DNA from: Phorcus lineatus
Taxonomy: Eukaryota > Mollusca > Gastropoda > Trochida > Trochidae
Length of the DNA: 64,000 nucleotides
Direction of reading: 5' to 3'
NCBI GenBank assembly: GCA_921293015.1
Contig: OV121091.1
Span: forward strand, 23,358,839-23,422,838
Position 1 is the stretch's first letter. Each line of letters opens with the position of its first letter. Under the pieces are notes generated by a model, which was not told the DNA's origin, did no database searches, and saw only the letters and a list, made by a program, of their open reading frames with translations. A program made the translations under genes and the position numbers. This document shows, piece by piece, positions 46,967-57,582 of this stretch.

Positions 46967-47068
46967 CTCTTTGCATCATCTTCTTTGACCAATCGGAGCC
47001 TAGCACTATCTCCGTCTTTCACATAAGTGATTTGTTGAACTGGACCCTCCGACTGAATGTCATAGTGA
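46967..47068 (-). CDS. Exon 27: GPVQ module, copy 1
   Basis: Symmetric phase 2-2 exon of 102 bp. HYDIQSEGPVQQITYVKDGD, then SARLRLVKEDDAKR. First of four single-exon copies of the same short module (see exons 28, 31, 34); the most divergent, with TYVKDGD instead of SYASD. No fold recognised. A UGCAUG motif lies just after its donor (catgca on plus at about 46945). The 512-bp intron after it also carries UGCAUG motifs. Confidence 0.85.
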
Positions 47069-47610
47069 CTGAAATTGGGCAAGCAGTCAATGAGAACACA
47101 GCTCCCAGGGTCGAGGGAAAGAGAGGAAGGAAGAAAGTAGTTATTTGAAAATCTTTAAATAAACGTCTCATCATGAGAACTTAAGGAAAGTTGTCATGCA
47201 CTCAACAATATGAATGGATATAATGGACATAAAGTTGAAACATGAAAATAGATGAGGAGGAAAGTGAAAGATGAAAAATATGAATACAAAAATGAAGATA
47301 TCCATTGTATGATGAATGTAACTTCATTGCTCATCATATGACCTCCCATCCTCGCATCCATGATCCTCAAACTTATTCAGAATTTGAAGGAAGATATTGA
47401 GCATGGAAACAAAACAAAGCATAACATTCAAATAAATAGGAGGTTTTTTATTCCTGGTTTCAAAATTTTAACACCCATGACATAACCATGAGAGGCTTTT
47501 CCTGTCTCGTTGACTTGTTTCTGTAGTGTAATTGTTTTGATTTCTCAACAATGCATGTTTCTGTATTCTGTGTTTTTCAGCAATCCCCCTTCCTGGTTTT
47601 TAAGTTTGAG

Positions 47611-47663
47611 CTAAGATAGTCCATATGCGTTAACATTAGCCTATGACTAAGATGACTATCTTA
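47611..47663. repeat. Perfect 11-bp inverted repeat
   Basis: ctaagatagtc at 47611-47621 and its exact inverse gactatcttag at 47653-47663, with a 31-base loop, inside the 670-bp intron between exons 26 and 27. Possibly the core of a decayed foldback element. The rest of that intron shows nothing. Confidence 0.6.
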
Positions 47664-47738
47664 GCACTAAGAGATTTTTGAAAATACAGGCCCTAATCCT
47701 GAAAAATGAGAAAAATAACAAATGTAGACTGTACTCAC

Positions 47739-47799
47739 GGTGAGACTGTCCTAGCAGGGTAGGTGATCTTCTTCTGTGGTGCTGGTTTCTTGGCTTCCA
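47739..47799 (-). CDS. Exon 26: short basic linker
   Basis: Phase 1 in, phase 2 out, only 61 bp: VEAKKPAPQKKITYPARTVS. It switches the phase from 1 to 2 and so opens the run of phase 2-2 exons that follows. Acceptor tgttccag, donor CACC|GTGAGT. Confidence 0.78.
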
Positions 47800-48053
47800 C
47801 TGGAACAGAAAGAACAGTGTGTTCAATTTCCACCTCAGGCAACAAACACTCTCTTTCCACTTTCTATACACATTTGCCAATGAAAATGCTGTCTGGATAT
47901 ATTCATAAAACTAGCCTTCTGAGTAGACACTCTCTAAATAAGCAAATCATACTCGAGATATTAGCAGCAAAGGAATTTATGACAAATAAACTTTACAAAA
48001 TTTATAATCTATAATACAAATGTTGTTTTATAAAATTGAAATTGAACACTTAC

Positions 48054-48184
48054 CCTGCACAACAAGTTTGGCCCTGGTGGTTGCGGTTCCAGCCACGTTG
48101 GTAGCAGAGCATTGGAACCAGGCATTATCCTGAGGAACGGCCTGGTCAATTATCAGTGAGGAGCGACCTCCAGCTGTCTCAGTC
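48054..48184 (-). CDS. Exon 25: second half of Ig 13
   Basis: Phase 2 in, phase 1 out. TETAGGRSSLIIDQAVPQD, NAWFQCSATNVAGTATT, RAKLVVQG. An Ig end without a start codon, placed by splice sites and reading frame. Confidence 0.92.
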
Positions 48185-48513
48185 CTGCAAAATATCAAAC
48201 ATATTCTCTAGATTTATTGAAATATTGAGAAATATTGACTATTGGCTGTTTGTCCTTTTTGAAAAGTGCTTGAGAAAGGAAGTTTAAACCAGATGGTATA
48301 ATCATATTAATAATCAGTGTATTCAACGATAACCCAGAAAATCTTGCACTGAAAGTGAACTTGTTATGGTCTTACTTCAATAATTCTTATTCAATTATTA
48401 TTTCTTTCGGTTTTAAATCTTCATAATGATGTATTCAGGTGATAACAAATTTATACACTGCTTATCAAATGTCAACCCATCTTATTATCCCATTTGAATT
48501 GAATATTTCTCAC

Positions 48514-48676
48514 TTGTATTCCTTGTTGGGGGTGAGCATCTTGCCGTCCTTTTGCCAGCTCATCATGGGCGTGGGGACCCCGGTAGCCTGACAGGTCAAG
48601 GTCACTGGGTGACCCTCACGCACGGTGTAGTTCTGCATCCTCTCGATGAACTTGGGGTGCTGCATCTGCTGGCGCT
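48514..48676 (-). CDS. Exon 24: first half of Ig 13
   Basis: Phase 1 in, phase 2 out. [20 protein letters not shown], then [20 protein letters not shown] and LTPNKEYK. The last Ig before the Ig-free proline-rich stretch. The 329-bp intron after it has no recognisable feature. Confidence 0.92.
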
Positions 48677-49127
48677 CTGAGGGAAAATGCATAGACATTG
48701 AAAAAAGTATATCTAGACACTGCTTTATATGTAGAAGTTGAATGTTTAAAAACAATCATAAACCAGGTTGCCGTTGCACAAAACATGGATGTGACCTTAA
48801 GTTACTAAGGTAGTCTAAGTGTAATGTCAAAAGATGACACTGAGGTTTACTTTTGGTTTTTTTTAGTGACTATCTTGATGCATTCAGTTGCTATAGAGCT
48901 TGTTGAATCCAACTTGTGTCAGATTATAGTTTTATAGCATCTTCTAGATTCATACTCAGAACTTACAATGGTTGTCCCATGTGTAGCGTAATGTGACAAT
49001 ATCTACAGGACTTTATCAACACAAGACTTTTCCTATCATAATTCAAGCATTGTTTGTCATCATTTACTTAAGTCTATACTATTCCTCCTGGTATGATTTG
49101 TAAAGTAAGCTGACAAAAGTTACATAC

Positions 49128-49260
49128 CAAGCACATTGAGGGCGACATTGAATGTGTCCTCGCCTCCCTTGTTGCGAGCAATGCAGGTGTAGTTGCCAGC
49201 ATCATGGCGGTTCACAGACTGGATGATCAAAGAGTGGATTCCATCTTCATTGATCACAAT
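49128..49260 (-). CDS. Exon 23: second half of Ig 12
   Basis: Phase 0 in, phase 1 out. IVINEDGIHSLIIQSVNRHD, AGNYTCIARNKGGEDTFNV, ending ALNVLG. It lacks an ATG; placed by acceptor gttacag and donor CTTG|GTATGT. The 451-bp intron after it shows nothing I can name. Confidence 0.92.
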
Positions 49261-49447
49261 CTGTAACACAAACATCAGATGATATATGTAGATTAACAAG
49301 TATAAGATTTGCCTTGTTATTGATATTGATGATCAGTGCTCCTTCTCATTCATAACAACAATCAGAAACTCCTAAAAATGTGAATGGTCTGGTAACTAGC
49401 TAGACAATATTTCCACAGACAAAATTGAAGTAGAGAACTCTCCTTAC

Positions 49448-49652
49448 CTTGTGGTTGTCATCGTTGTGCACGGGCTGGTTGTCTCTAAACCAGAGCATCT
49501 CAGGGAGGGGGCGTCCGGACACCAGGCAGTCAAACCTCACGGTCTGGCCTTCTCGTGCCTCAAGGTTCTCTGGTGTTTTCTTGAAGACTGGGCGTGTGTG
49601 AGTCTCAAATATTCCACCCTGCTCTTCAGGACCCTTCTTCTTCTCAGTACCC
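49448..49652 (-). CDS. Exon 22: first half of Ig 12
   Basis: Phase 2 in, phase 0 out. A basic start, GTEKKKGPEEQGGIFETHT, then RPVFKKTPENLEAREGQTV, RFDCLVSGRPLPEMLWFRD, NQPVHNDDNHK. Confidence 0.93.
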
Positions 49653-49820
49653 CTGAAAGAAACAACACATTTTCTCATTACCAGAAAATAATCTAGTTTC
49701 TTATTTGATGCAATAGAGTCTAAATCAAGGCAAAAAGACTGATATGTGCTTGCTTGTTCTGCTCAAAGTAATCAATTAATTTGACAAGTAGACAAGTGAA
49801 GACAAGTCAACAACTCTCAC

Positions 49821-50068
49821 CTTCCAAGGATCTTGTCAAGAGTTTCTGGAGCTACAAAGGAGGTGGCGTCGATGTTGCCGACCTTATCCACGTAGAGTTG
49901 AGCAGAGCAGGTGTTCTTTCCAGCAGAGTTGACAGCCAGCACGGTGTAGTGACCGGTGTCCTCTGGCAAAGCAACCCTGATCTTGAGAGTGCAGTACCCA
50001 TCGGCTGTGTATTTGATCTCATAACGGCTGGATTTCTTCACCCGCTGTCCATTTTTGTACCATGCAAT
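49821..50068 (-). CDS. Exon 21: second half of Ig 11
   Basis: Phase 0 in, phase 2 out. IAWYKNGQRVKKSSRYEIK, LPEDTGHYTVLAVNSAGKN, CSAQLYVDK; then the linker VGNIDATSFVAPETLDKILG. F-strand Cys replaced by Val. Confidence 0.92.
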
Positions 50069-50267
50069 CTGGAAATTAGCATCAAGTGTTAAACAAGATC
50101 ATATCAATACCATTCGTTGGCCTATTTTGATTAAACAATGTTTTCTTAAACCCTTATGAAGCCTCTGAATAAAAAGTCTGGTGCTCTAACAGTCAGCTGA
50201 GTTGACAAACCTTATGATTACAAAAGGTGTACAATGAGATAGAACTTATCAATATATGTCAACACAC

Positions 50268-50504
50268 CTTTGGTCTTGGTCTGCCAACAATCTTGCAGAC
50301 AAAGGTTGCGTCTGATCCCTCGATGAGTCTGAAGTCCTTGAGAGGCTGGGAGATCTGAGGAGGGACGAGTTGGGAGGGACCGACCCGTTCTTCTGGTTGG
50401 TCTGTGTCATACTCAGTCTCTGTCTCGCTGTGGAACTTGACCTTCCCCTCGCGGTACTCGATCTCTGTCATCAGGCGCTTCTCAAAGTTGGATACCTTGA
50501 ACTC
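50268..50504 (-). CDS. Exon 20: charged helix and first half of Ig 11
   Basis: Phase 0 at both ends. EFKVSNFEKRLMTEIEYREG, then KFHSETETEYDTDQPEE, a charged segment of the kind found between proximal Ig domains of titin/kettin proteins; then QISQPLKDFRLIEGSDATF and CKIVGRPRPK. Confidence 0.92.
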
Positions 50505-50704
50505 CTGAAAAAAAGGAAATAGAATTTGCCTTGTATTGTATTGTAATTGATACTCATAATATATTTTTTCAAATATAATGGTAAAATTAAGTTTTTGAAC
50601 ATGAATTCACTTTAGTAGTAATTTTTCATAAAAAGAAATGAAAGGATTAATATTTCATAAAAATTCAGTCGGCAAACCCAAAATGTAAAGACAGCTTTAC
50701 TCAC

Positions 50705-51059
50705 AGTTTCACTGGTTTGTCTCTCATAAGGCATACGCTCTTCCTCAGTTTCTGAAGTGAGTCTCTCAATGGCTCTGCGGTCAAGTTGTTTCTGTCCTGG
50801 AGGTACATAGAAATCCCTCTCCCTCTCGACCTGGGGGACGGCCTTGTCTGCAGCCATCACCATCTCCTGGACTGGGCTTGGTTTGGGCTCTACAGGAGCT
50901 TCCTTGAATCGCGGACCCTCAGGCAGGAGGTGACCAGTAGTGGACACCTGACCTGCAGGGTTGGTGGCAGTGCATGTGTATTCACCCTCATCATCACAGA
51001 AACTCTTGGAGATGAGCAGTGTACAGCGTCCAGTGCGCTCATCGATGATGGCTTTGTGT
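50705..51059 (-). CDS. Exon 19: end of Ig 10 and helical linker
   Basis: Phase 2 in, phase 0 out. RHKAIIDERTGRCTLLISK and DDEGEYTCTATNPAGQVSTT close Ig 10. The linker then reads RERDFYVPPGQKQLDRRAIE and TSETEEERMPYERQTSET, charged and probably partly helical. The end of the Ig has no start codon; it was found by splice sites. Confidence 0.92.
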
Positions 51060-51300
51060 CTGAGGAAGAGATGACAAGATGTGTGAGTGGTTCATATGGA
51101 TGGATTTCTTGATTGTATAATGTTTAAAATAATTCTGTACTCTAGGATTGCGCAAATTATCTAACAATCATCAATCAACTCAAACAAGGTATATATATTT
51201 TTTTTTTTTATGTGCTTGTCATTTTAGATGGAAATTTCTTGCCATTAAAGCAAAACATTTTAATCAATAACTTTATCACAATTTTTGTTATAATCCTCAC

Positions 51301-51610
51301 CTTGGTCCTTCGTACACTGGGCGTCCATCCTTCTTCCAGGAAATCTGGGGGAAGGGTTTCCCGAGCACCCTGCACTCCATCTTGGTGTTTGTCCCCTCCA
51401 CAAGCCTAACATCCCCCAACCTCTGAACAAAGGAAGGAGGGATCTGTGCAGGGGGGACTGGAGGGGGTGGGGGCTGCCATGCTGGTGCCTTCTGGGCTGG
51501 CTTTGGGGCAACCTCTGGGGGAGCCATCTTTTGTGGCGCCACTTCCCTCGGTGGGGCAGCGTAGGCAGGTATTGTTGGCTCTGGGACCACTTCCATTGGC
51601 TCTGGTGCAG
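51301..51610 (-). CDS. Exon 18: proline/alanine linker and start of Ig 10
   Basis: Phase 1 in, phase 2 out. The linker runs from PAPEPMEVVPEPTIP through PKPAQKAPAWQPPPPPVPPA, then PPSFVQRLGDVRLVEGTNT, MECRVLGKPFPQISWKKDG. A Pro/Ala hinge in front of an Ig, with a potential profilin- or SH3-type ligand (WQPPPPP). Confidence 0.93.
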
Positions 51611-51824
51611 CTGTAGGGATATGGGATATTAGGTTATTGTTAACATAGTTTTCGTAATGACCAAACATTTTAATTCATCTCATCATGTCCAAAATGTCCC
51701 ATATGTGTGGCTTCAAAATAAGGTTTTGCCCAAGTATTAAAAGAAGTTATGAAACTCTCTCAGGTTTATGTTTACAACTCAATGTGAGAACTCTAAAGAA
51801 GTAAGGAGCAATATTTAGACTTAC

Positions 51825-52086
51825 GTTCAACCCGAAGTTGAGACTCTGTTGTGGTGGAACCGTCGGCATTGGTGGCAATGCAAGTGAACTTGCCAGAATC
51901 TTCTGGGAATACTTCATGTATGGTGAGTCTGTAAATTCCATCCTTGGCACTAATCTCATAGTCTGGACAGCTCTCAATCAGACAGTCTTCACGGTACCAT
52001 TTAACGATTGGTTCTGGGCGACCTTCAATTCTGACCTCAAGGACAACTTTCTGGCCTTGTCTTGCATCTCTTGATTTTGGCAGTGG
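51825..52086 (-). CDS. Exon 17: Ig 9
   Basis: Phase 0 in, phase 1 out. PLPKSRDARQGQKVVLEVR, EGRPEPIVKWYREDC, and VFPEDSGKFTCIATNADG ending QLRVER. B-strand Cys replaced by Val, F-strand Cys kept. Confidence 0.94.
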
Positions 52087-52443
52087 CTGTAAAGAAAAAG
52101 AGAGCATGAGCGAAATCTGATTAGATGCATTAATGATTATTTAATATAATACCTAAAAATGAATTCATCAAAAGTGTGTAATTTATGATGAATTAATGTC
52201 AGTTGTAAAAAATTGGGATATTAATGTTCATTTAATTTAATTCAAAAATTCCATTGATCTATAAAGTGTTACACGTGAGGTACCCTATCCCTGAAGTATT
52301 AAGGATGTGGTTACTGGCCAGGCTCGAATTATATCAATTGAAAATATTAAATGATTTCGAAAAGGCAGACACTAACAAATTGTTTAACGTCTACTCATTC
52401 AACAAGTCAAAACTTATTTACATAAAGTGTAAGTTAAACTTAC

Positions 52444-52811
52444 TGATTTGAAGGTTGGTTTGGCCTTCCCGGTTGTGAGAGGTTTCCTGGGGATCTCTGA
52501 TGTTGGTAGAGGGGGAGCTTCTTCTTCCTGGAACAGTGCAAGCCTCTTCTCAAAGGGAGGCAACTGCTGTTCTCCTTCAATCTGCATATCAATCTGGTCT
52601 CGGTACATCTGAGGTTCCTGAGGTGGAGCAGGCACAGCTGCGAACTCGGAAGGTCGGTGAAGTTTGGGGACCTTTGCGGTTGGTTCCTCACGTTCAGGGA
52701 ATGGCCTACCTGGAGCCTTGACAGGTGGAGCTCTGGATGGCTCCACAGGTTCATAGACTGGCTTCCGTTCTGGCACACGTTCCACTGGAGGCGACTTCTC
52801 CTTTGGTGGTG
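52444..52811 (-). CDS. Exon 16: proline-rich linker
   Basis: Phase 1 in, phase 0 out. A 122-residue disordered linker rich in Pro, Glu and Arg: PPKEKSPPVERVPERKPVYE, RAPPVKAPGRPFPEREEP, and FEKRLALFQEEEAPPLPTSE. It ends KPTFKS, probably the A strand of Ig 9. Such segments in titin N-termini bind partners through short motifs. Confidence 0.88.
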
Positions 52812-53137
52812 CTGTAATAACAAAAAATTTTTTTTCATTCTTTAAACTAATTGGTATGTGTTTGATTTCAACTTCATTATAAATTCTACTTAAAATTCTA
52901 TTTCAGTTTTTATTCCTATATCTGGTTTTGTTTTGACTACTTCACAGTATGTATCATGAATTCAGAAGAATATATTCCAAATAGATTGAAGTAATCTTAA
53001 CTAACTAAGATTATTCTATGCCATGTATAGTTCATGAAAATAGGATCCTCAATGTGATTCACTCCACTCTATAAAGAAAAACTACCTATTTCAAGTTTCT
53101 CTGATAAATTGTCTTTTTTATTTTAAGGACAGCCTAC

Positions 53138-53425
53138 CTGGTACAATGAGCTGAGTTGAACACATCGCCTCTCCAGCAGGGTTCTCAGCACGGACCATCC
53201 AGCGTCCAGCGTCTTCGTAGAAGACCTCGGGGATGTAGAGGGAGTGGATATCTCCCTCCTGGATGACCTCGAAGTCGGGAGAGCTGACAATGCGACTTCC
53301 CTCCCGGTACCAGGTGACCTGGGGCGCAGGTGTTCCGGCAACCCTGACAGTCAGCTTGACCGGCTCACCCTCCAGCGCGTGAACCTTTTGCAGTTTCTCA
53401 GTGAAGGATGGTGGGATCATCGAAG
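53138..53425 (-). CDS. Exon 15: complete Ig 8, Z2-like
   Basis: A whole Ig in one symmetric phase 1-1 exon. PPSFTEKLQKVHALEGEPV, RVAGTPAPQVTWYREG, SSPDFEVIQEGDIHSLYI and VFYEDAGRW follow closely the pattern of the second N-terminal Ig (Z2) of vertebrate titin as I remember it. Both canonical cysteines are absent, as in Z-disc Ig domains. This supports a Z-disc location. Confidence 0.94.
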
Positions 53426-53895
53426 CTGAAATAGTACAGGAATCTCATGAAACTTGGGCAGTAATTTAACATGTGACTGTTTTGTTCCTGTAGACTTAAA
53501 CCTGAATCTAATGAATCCTAATAAGGGAATTTATTGATAGTCCTATATACAGGTATCTGACCTTTACCTGTTAGATAAATGTAGGTTATGAATCTGTAAC
53601 TACTTACTATCACTGTTTAGCAATAATTACATCAAGGGCCTAGTGGTATGGTTTGAAAAACATCCTCATTAAGAGAAAGGAACACAAAACCGACCAGCAT
53701 TGTAGGCATTGATACAATTTTTTTATTTTATGATTGAGGTTTATTTTCAAAGCACATATCATTGCCAGGTTTAGGAAATCATAGTTCAGAATCATTGATT
53801 AAAACAGTTTTAAGTATACTTTGATTTAGAGGAGTTTTGGATTTGGATTCTGAAGAAAGACCAATCCCTGTCTTAGAAATTATTGGCAAAGCTAC

Positions 53896-54093
53896 CTTTG
53901 ACGATGAGTTCAGCTGTGCTTGAGGCCTGTCCTGCAATGTTTTGAGCTGTGCACATGAATTGTCCGGCAACTTCCTGTGAAACGTCCGGAATGATCAGAG
54001 TTACACGGCCTTGGCGGTAGGAGATTTCAAAGTCTGCTTGTTGGGTTATTTCTCTGCCCTCACGGAACCACTTGATACTTGGTTCCGGTTTAC
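53896..54093 (-). CDS. Exon 14: body of Ig 7
   Basis: A symmetric phase 1-1 exon. KPEPSIKWFREGREITQQA, then VTLIIPDVSQEVAGQFMC and TAQNIAGQASSTAEL give strands C to G. It has no ATG and is missed by simple start-codon ORF calls; it was identified from splice sites and translation. The 470-bp intron after it (53426-53895) holds nothing recognisable. Confidence 0.93.
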
Positions 54094-54345
54094 CTGTAAT
54101 TGTGACATTGCATATTAAATGCTATCTTAAAATTATAAAGACCATTTTAAACAAATTTAATTTCTGTCATAATATTCAACCAGGTGATAAGACTTTTCAT
54201 TGGACTAATTTTAGTAGTTGGAGACTATTATGATTTAATAAATATTTGCATAGCTTTCATATCATGTGAATGACATCTCTTCAGAAGGGTATTAGATTAG
54301 CAAGTTGAGAAACACTAAGACATATGATATGAAACTGTAACGCAC

Positions 54346-54632
54346 CTGTCACAACACCTTCAAAAATAACTCTAGTTCCTTCCATGGAAGTGATATTCTT
54401 CAAGGCCTGAAGGAACTTGGGTGGAACTGGAACTTCGATCGTCAGATCCACTGGCTGGTATTTGGGTGGCAGGTCCGTGGTGATGGTGGTGGCGAAATGT
54501 TCGTGGGAGGGCACCCTAGGAACTCCTCCATGCTGCTCCACGCCTGTGGTGATGGTGGTGGCGTATGATTGGTCCTGCATGTCCGAGATCATACGGCTCA
54601 GTCTTGTCTCTGTCTGGGTCACTGTCCTTGTG
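54346..54632 (-). CDS. Exon 13: linker and start of Ig 7
   Basis: Phase 2 in, phase 1 out. The linker carries an internally repeated pattern, ATTITT, once after DQSY and once after HEHF. It then reads PPKFLQALKNITSMEGTRV and FEGVVTG, the A and B strands of an Ig without the B-strand Cys. Confidence 0.9.
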
Positions 54633-55039
54633 CTGTAGAACAAAATTATTTAAAATCATTTTAAGATGAGTCTTCATTTCTTTTGAATTACCTTGATAAT
54701 CGCTTTGTCATTCTACTTAATTTATTGGCAACCAAACATTTCTGAGTTACCAATTTGAACAAAGTACAACTCTATGTTTGGCAATATTGCTAAATATTGG
54801 CTATTCCTACAAAATTATGGGATGCAAGTAAATGACAAATGTATTCATATTCACAAATGTTTCTCATCTTTAGCAATAGGGAAAATGTCTCTTTCTCCAA
54901 CTCCAATGGCCATCAACAATCTTAACTTACAAAGTAAAAACTTAGCACCAGAGAGGTTCTCTACCTCAATGACTACTCAAAGATCATTTCCTGCATAACA
55001 CAAAATAAATAATTGAAGAATACTCCAAAGACTACTCAC

Positions 55040-55338
55040 AACTCCTGTGTCTCGAATGTCCTGGTTTCTGTGGTGTCCATTGGCACTTCTCTCTGCTGCT
55101 CCACGCGCACCTGCTGTTTACGGATCTGCATCGTGGGGGGCTCAGAACTGGGGAGTTCTGGAGCCACGGTTAGCAGGGCAGAGCAGGTGGCTTTACCCAT
55201 GTTGTTCTCTGCAGTCACCGAGAAGCGTCCTGCATCCTCGTCAAACACTTCGGGAATGGTGAGGCGGTAATTGTCACCATGGCTCTCAATGTTGTAGTCC
55301 TGAGATACCAGTGGCTCACCATTAAAATGCCACTGAAC
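55040..55338 (-). CDS. Exon 12: end of Ig 6 and linker
   Basis: Phase 0 in, phase 2 out. VQWHFNGEPLVSQDYNIES starts at the C-strand; EVFDEDAGRFSVTAENNMG is the E-F region, with the F-strand Cys replaced. A roughly 40-residue hydrophilic linker with RKQQVRVEQQREVPMDTTE follows. The 407-bp intron after it shows nothing. Confidence 0.92.
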
Positions 55339-55597
55339 CTGAAGAAGACATGAAGATGTTATCGTTATGTAACTGGTTAATTGGTTGATTAGATGTTTCA
55401 AAACTTGAAAATCATGATAGACCCTTACATGTTTAAAAGACCCTGATGTGCAATAATAAGAGATTTTAATTCAATCAACACAATCTAATACTTCTGGTTT
55501 GATACTAGGCAACATGTTCAATACCACTTTTAAAACTCTGATATCTGATATGAAAAATAAATGACAGGTAACCTTTCAATCAAATCAATCAACATAC

Positions 55598-55897
55598 CTT
55601 TGGTTTGGGGCTGCCGGAGATGACACACTCGAATGTGACGGTCTCGCCCGGCTTGACCTTCTTGTCCTGGAAAAGTTTCTTGAACTCTGGTGGCTCGTTA
55701 TGGATCTCTTCTCGGTGCACCATGCGTGTTTCCGTCCGTCGCACCATCTGAATTGGCTCAGCGGACGGCATAACCCGCAGCTGGGACACACACTTTGCTT
55801 CTCCAGCCACATTGCTTGCCTTCACCATGAATGTTCCACTGTCTTCCTCAAACGCTTCCTGGATCGTCAGTGAGTGCACGTCGGCGAAGGCTGTGAT
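55598..55897 (-). CDS. Exon 11: end of Ig 5, linker, start of Ig 6
   Basis: Phase 0 at both ends (300 bp). ITAFADVHSLTIQEAFEED and GTFMVKASNVAGEAKC close Ig 5, without the canonical F-strand Cys. The linker PSAEPIQMVRRTETRMVHRE follows, then PPEFKKLFQDKKVKPGE and TVTFECVISGSPKPK open Ig 6. Confidence 0.93.
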
Positions 55898-56134
55898 CTG
55901 TGGAGGGATGCATTTGATGAGCATTATAAGAATTTATTGGAATAAACAAGTTAAGTTAATTTGTGTTGGGATAATTGGATTATTTCTTCGACTATATTAA
56001 TCGTTTACATACTTGACTTATATGATATGAAAACAAATGCAAGCTGCTAACTCTCATTAACAATTCAAATCTGTGACTGGCATACCTTGATCATAACTGA
56101 ATTAGCAGCATCAACCAATAACAAAAAAACCTAC

Positions 56135-56322
56135 CTGGAAGTCCGGAGAGCTCTCAAGCTCTCGGTCATCCTTGAACCACTTGACAACAGGCAAGGGGTG
56201 TCCAATGATGCGACACTGCAGACAGACACGCTGACCTGCTGTCACTCCTACGTCCTTCAGCAGCTGTGTGAATTTGGGTGGGGTCGTCTCGGTGACAGAG
56301 GCGTCGCTAAGCTCGCTGAGAG
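56135..56322 (-). CDS. Exon 10: linker and first half of Ig 5
   Basis: Phase 1 in, phase 0 out. The linker ALSELSDASVTET is followed by PPKFTQLLKDVGVTAGQ, the B-strand VCLQCRIIG, the C-strand VKWFKDD and ELESSPDFQ. Acceptor tctgcag, donor CAG|GTAGGT. Confidence 0.93.
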
Positions 56323-56422
56323 CTGCAGAGTCAAGAGATATGATTCTCTTTACTTTGCGTGGAGAGAAGGGGAAGAGTGTCAATGAGTGAGAATGAATGA
56401 ATCATGGTATAGGGAAGGATGT

Positions 56423-56510
56423 CAGGGTGCCGTTCCACAAGGGTTCGAAAATCTTAACTAAATTTTTGAGCATGGGATATTTGTGATAAGAATGAATGGA
56501 ACGGCACCTG
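56423..56510. mobile_element. MITE-like foldback element
   Basis: About 88 bp with inverted ends: cagggtgccgttcca on the left and tggaacggcacctg on the right. No coding capacity. It lies in the 531-bp intron between exons 9 and 10 and is the clearest of the small foldback elements in the window. Confidence 0.65.
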
Positions 56511-56853
56511 GGAGTGCAAGGTGAAGCCTTGTGACTGTGACTATGATACAAATGTTGAATTTTTTTGTTTATTTCAAGGAAAGACTAGGTATTAACTCAG
56601 TAAAATGAAGATTTTTAACATCAGTAATCATTTCATCACAAAACTTTTCTGTTTAACCATAATATCTTAAACTTGTAACTAAAAATTAATGTTAGAAAAA
56701 TATAAGCATATTTTTTTCATTCTGTAGTTTTAAACATCAATTTAAAACTGATTCAGATTATATTTTTTATAATTATTCAAATAATCATTTGATGAAAGTT
56801 GGAACTTGAAATATTGCGAGAAATAGTTGGTGATTTGAGCACCCATAAATCAC

Positions 56854-57034
56854 CTTCAACATGAAGTTTGCAAGCACTCTCTGCAATTCCGTGTGGGTTG
56901 CGGGCGACACACTTGTAGGTGCCGCTGTCTTCAAGATAAGCCTCTCTGAGCACCAGAGTGCAACGGTCTCCCTCAAACAGAAGCTGGATATCCTTGGATT
57001 CTTTCACTGGCTTCTCATTGTGGAACCAGATCAC
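56854..57034 (-). CDS. Exon 9: second half of Ig 4
   Basis: Phase 0 in, phase 1 out. Starts VIWFHNEKPVKESKD with the C-strand Trp; the F-strand reads DSGTYKCVARNPHG; ends CKLHVEG. A canonical intermediate-set Ig half. Confidence 0.94.
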
Positions 57035-57443
57035 CTGTGCACACGGAGAGTTAAATATGTATATTATTATCTTGAATAAAAATGAAAAACATAATTCTAA
57101 AAAATATCAAAAAATTACTGAAAGATACAAATACAAGAAAATGTACAAAATGAGAAACAAACAAGGGGCATTAAATTATAATCTCTGTCAAAGATTTAAA
57201 ATATATAGCATGAGCTTATCAAAATGTTGTTAAAAAAGGATTTAGACAACAAATAAAATTTTCACATTTTTCTAAGCCCTCGTTCCTTAAACTATAACAT
57301 TTCAGGGAAACACTGAACTTAATTGCAAAGCCCATGATGGTTTAGGTAAAGCTATTTCTAGGACATGCTGATTGTTTGTCCAGGAAGAAAGATTTAGGTC
57401 ATCGAGGACCCGAGAAACACAGTAATCAACAGTGATGGTTTAC

Positions 57444-57582
57444 CTCAGGTTCTGGGTGTCCGACTATGACACAGTCAAGCCTGACCCGACTCCCCTCAGG
57501 TGTGTTGCGTGTGGGAGACAGGAGCTGTGTGAACTGAGGTTTGATGGCCTGCTGTTCTGCTGAAGCCTGAGACATCTCCTCT
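57444..57582 (-). CDS. Exon 8: first half of Ig 4
   Basis: Phase 2 in, phase 0 out. The linker EEMSQASAEQQ is followed by AIKPQFTQLLSPTRNTPEG and the B-strand RVRLDCVIVG, ending at HPEPE before the C-strand Trp. Donor GAG|GTAAAC. The 409-bp intron after it shows nothing. Confidence 0.9.
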
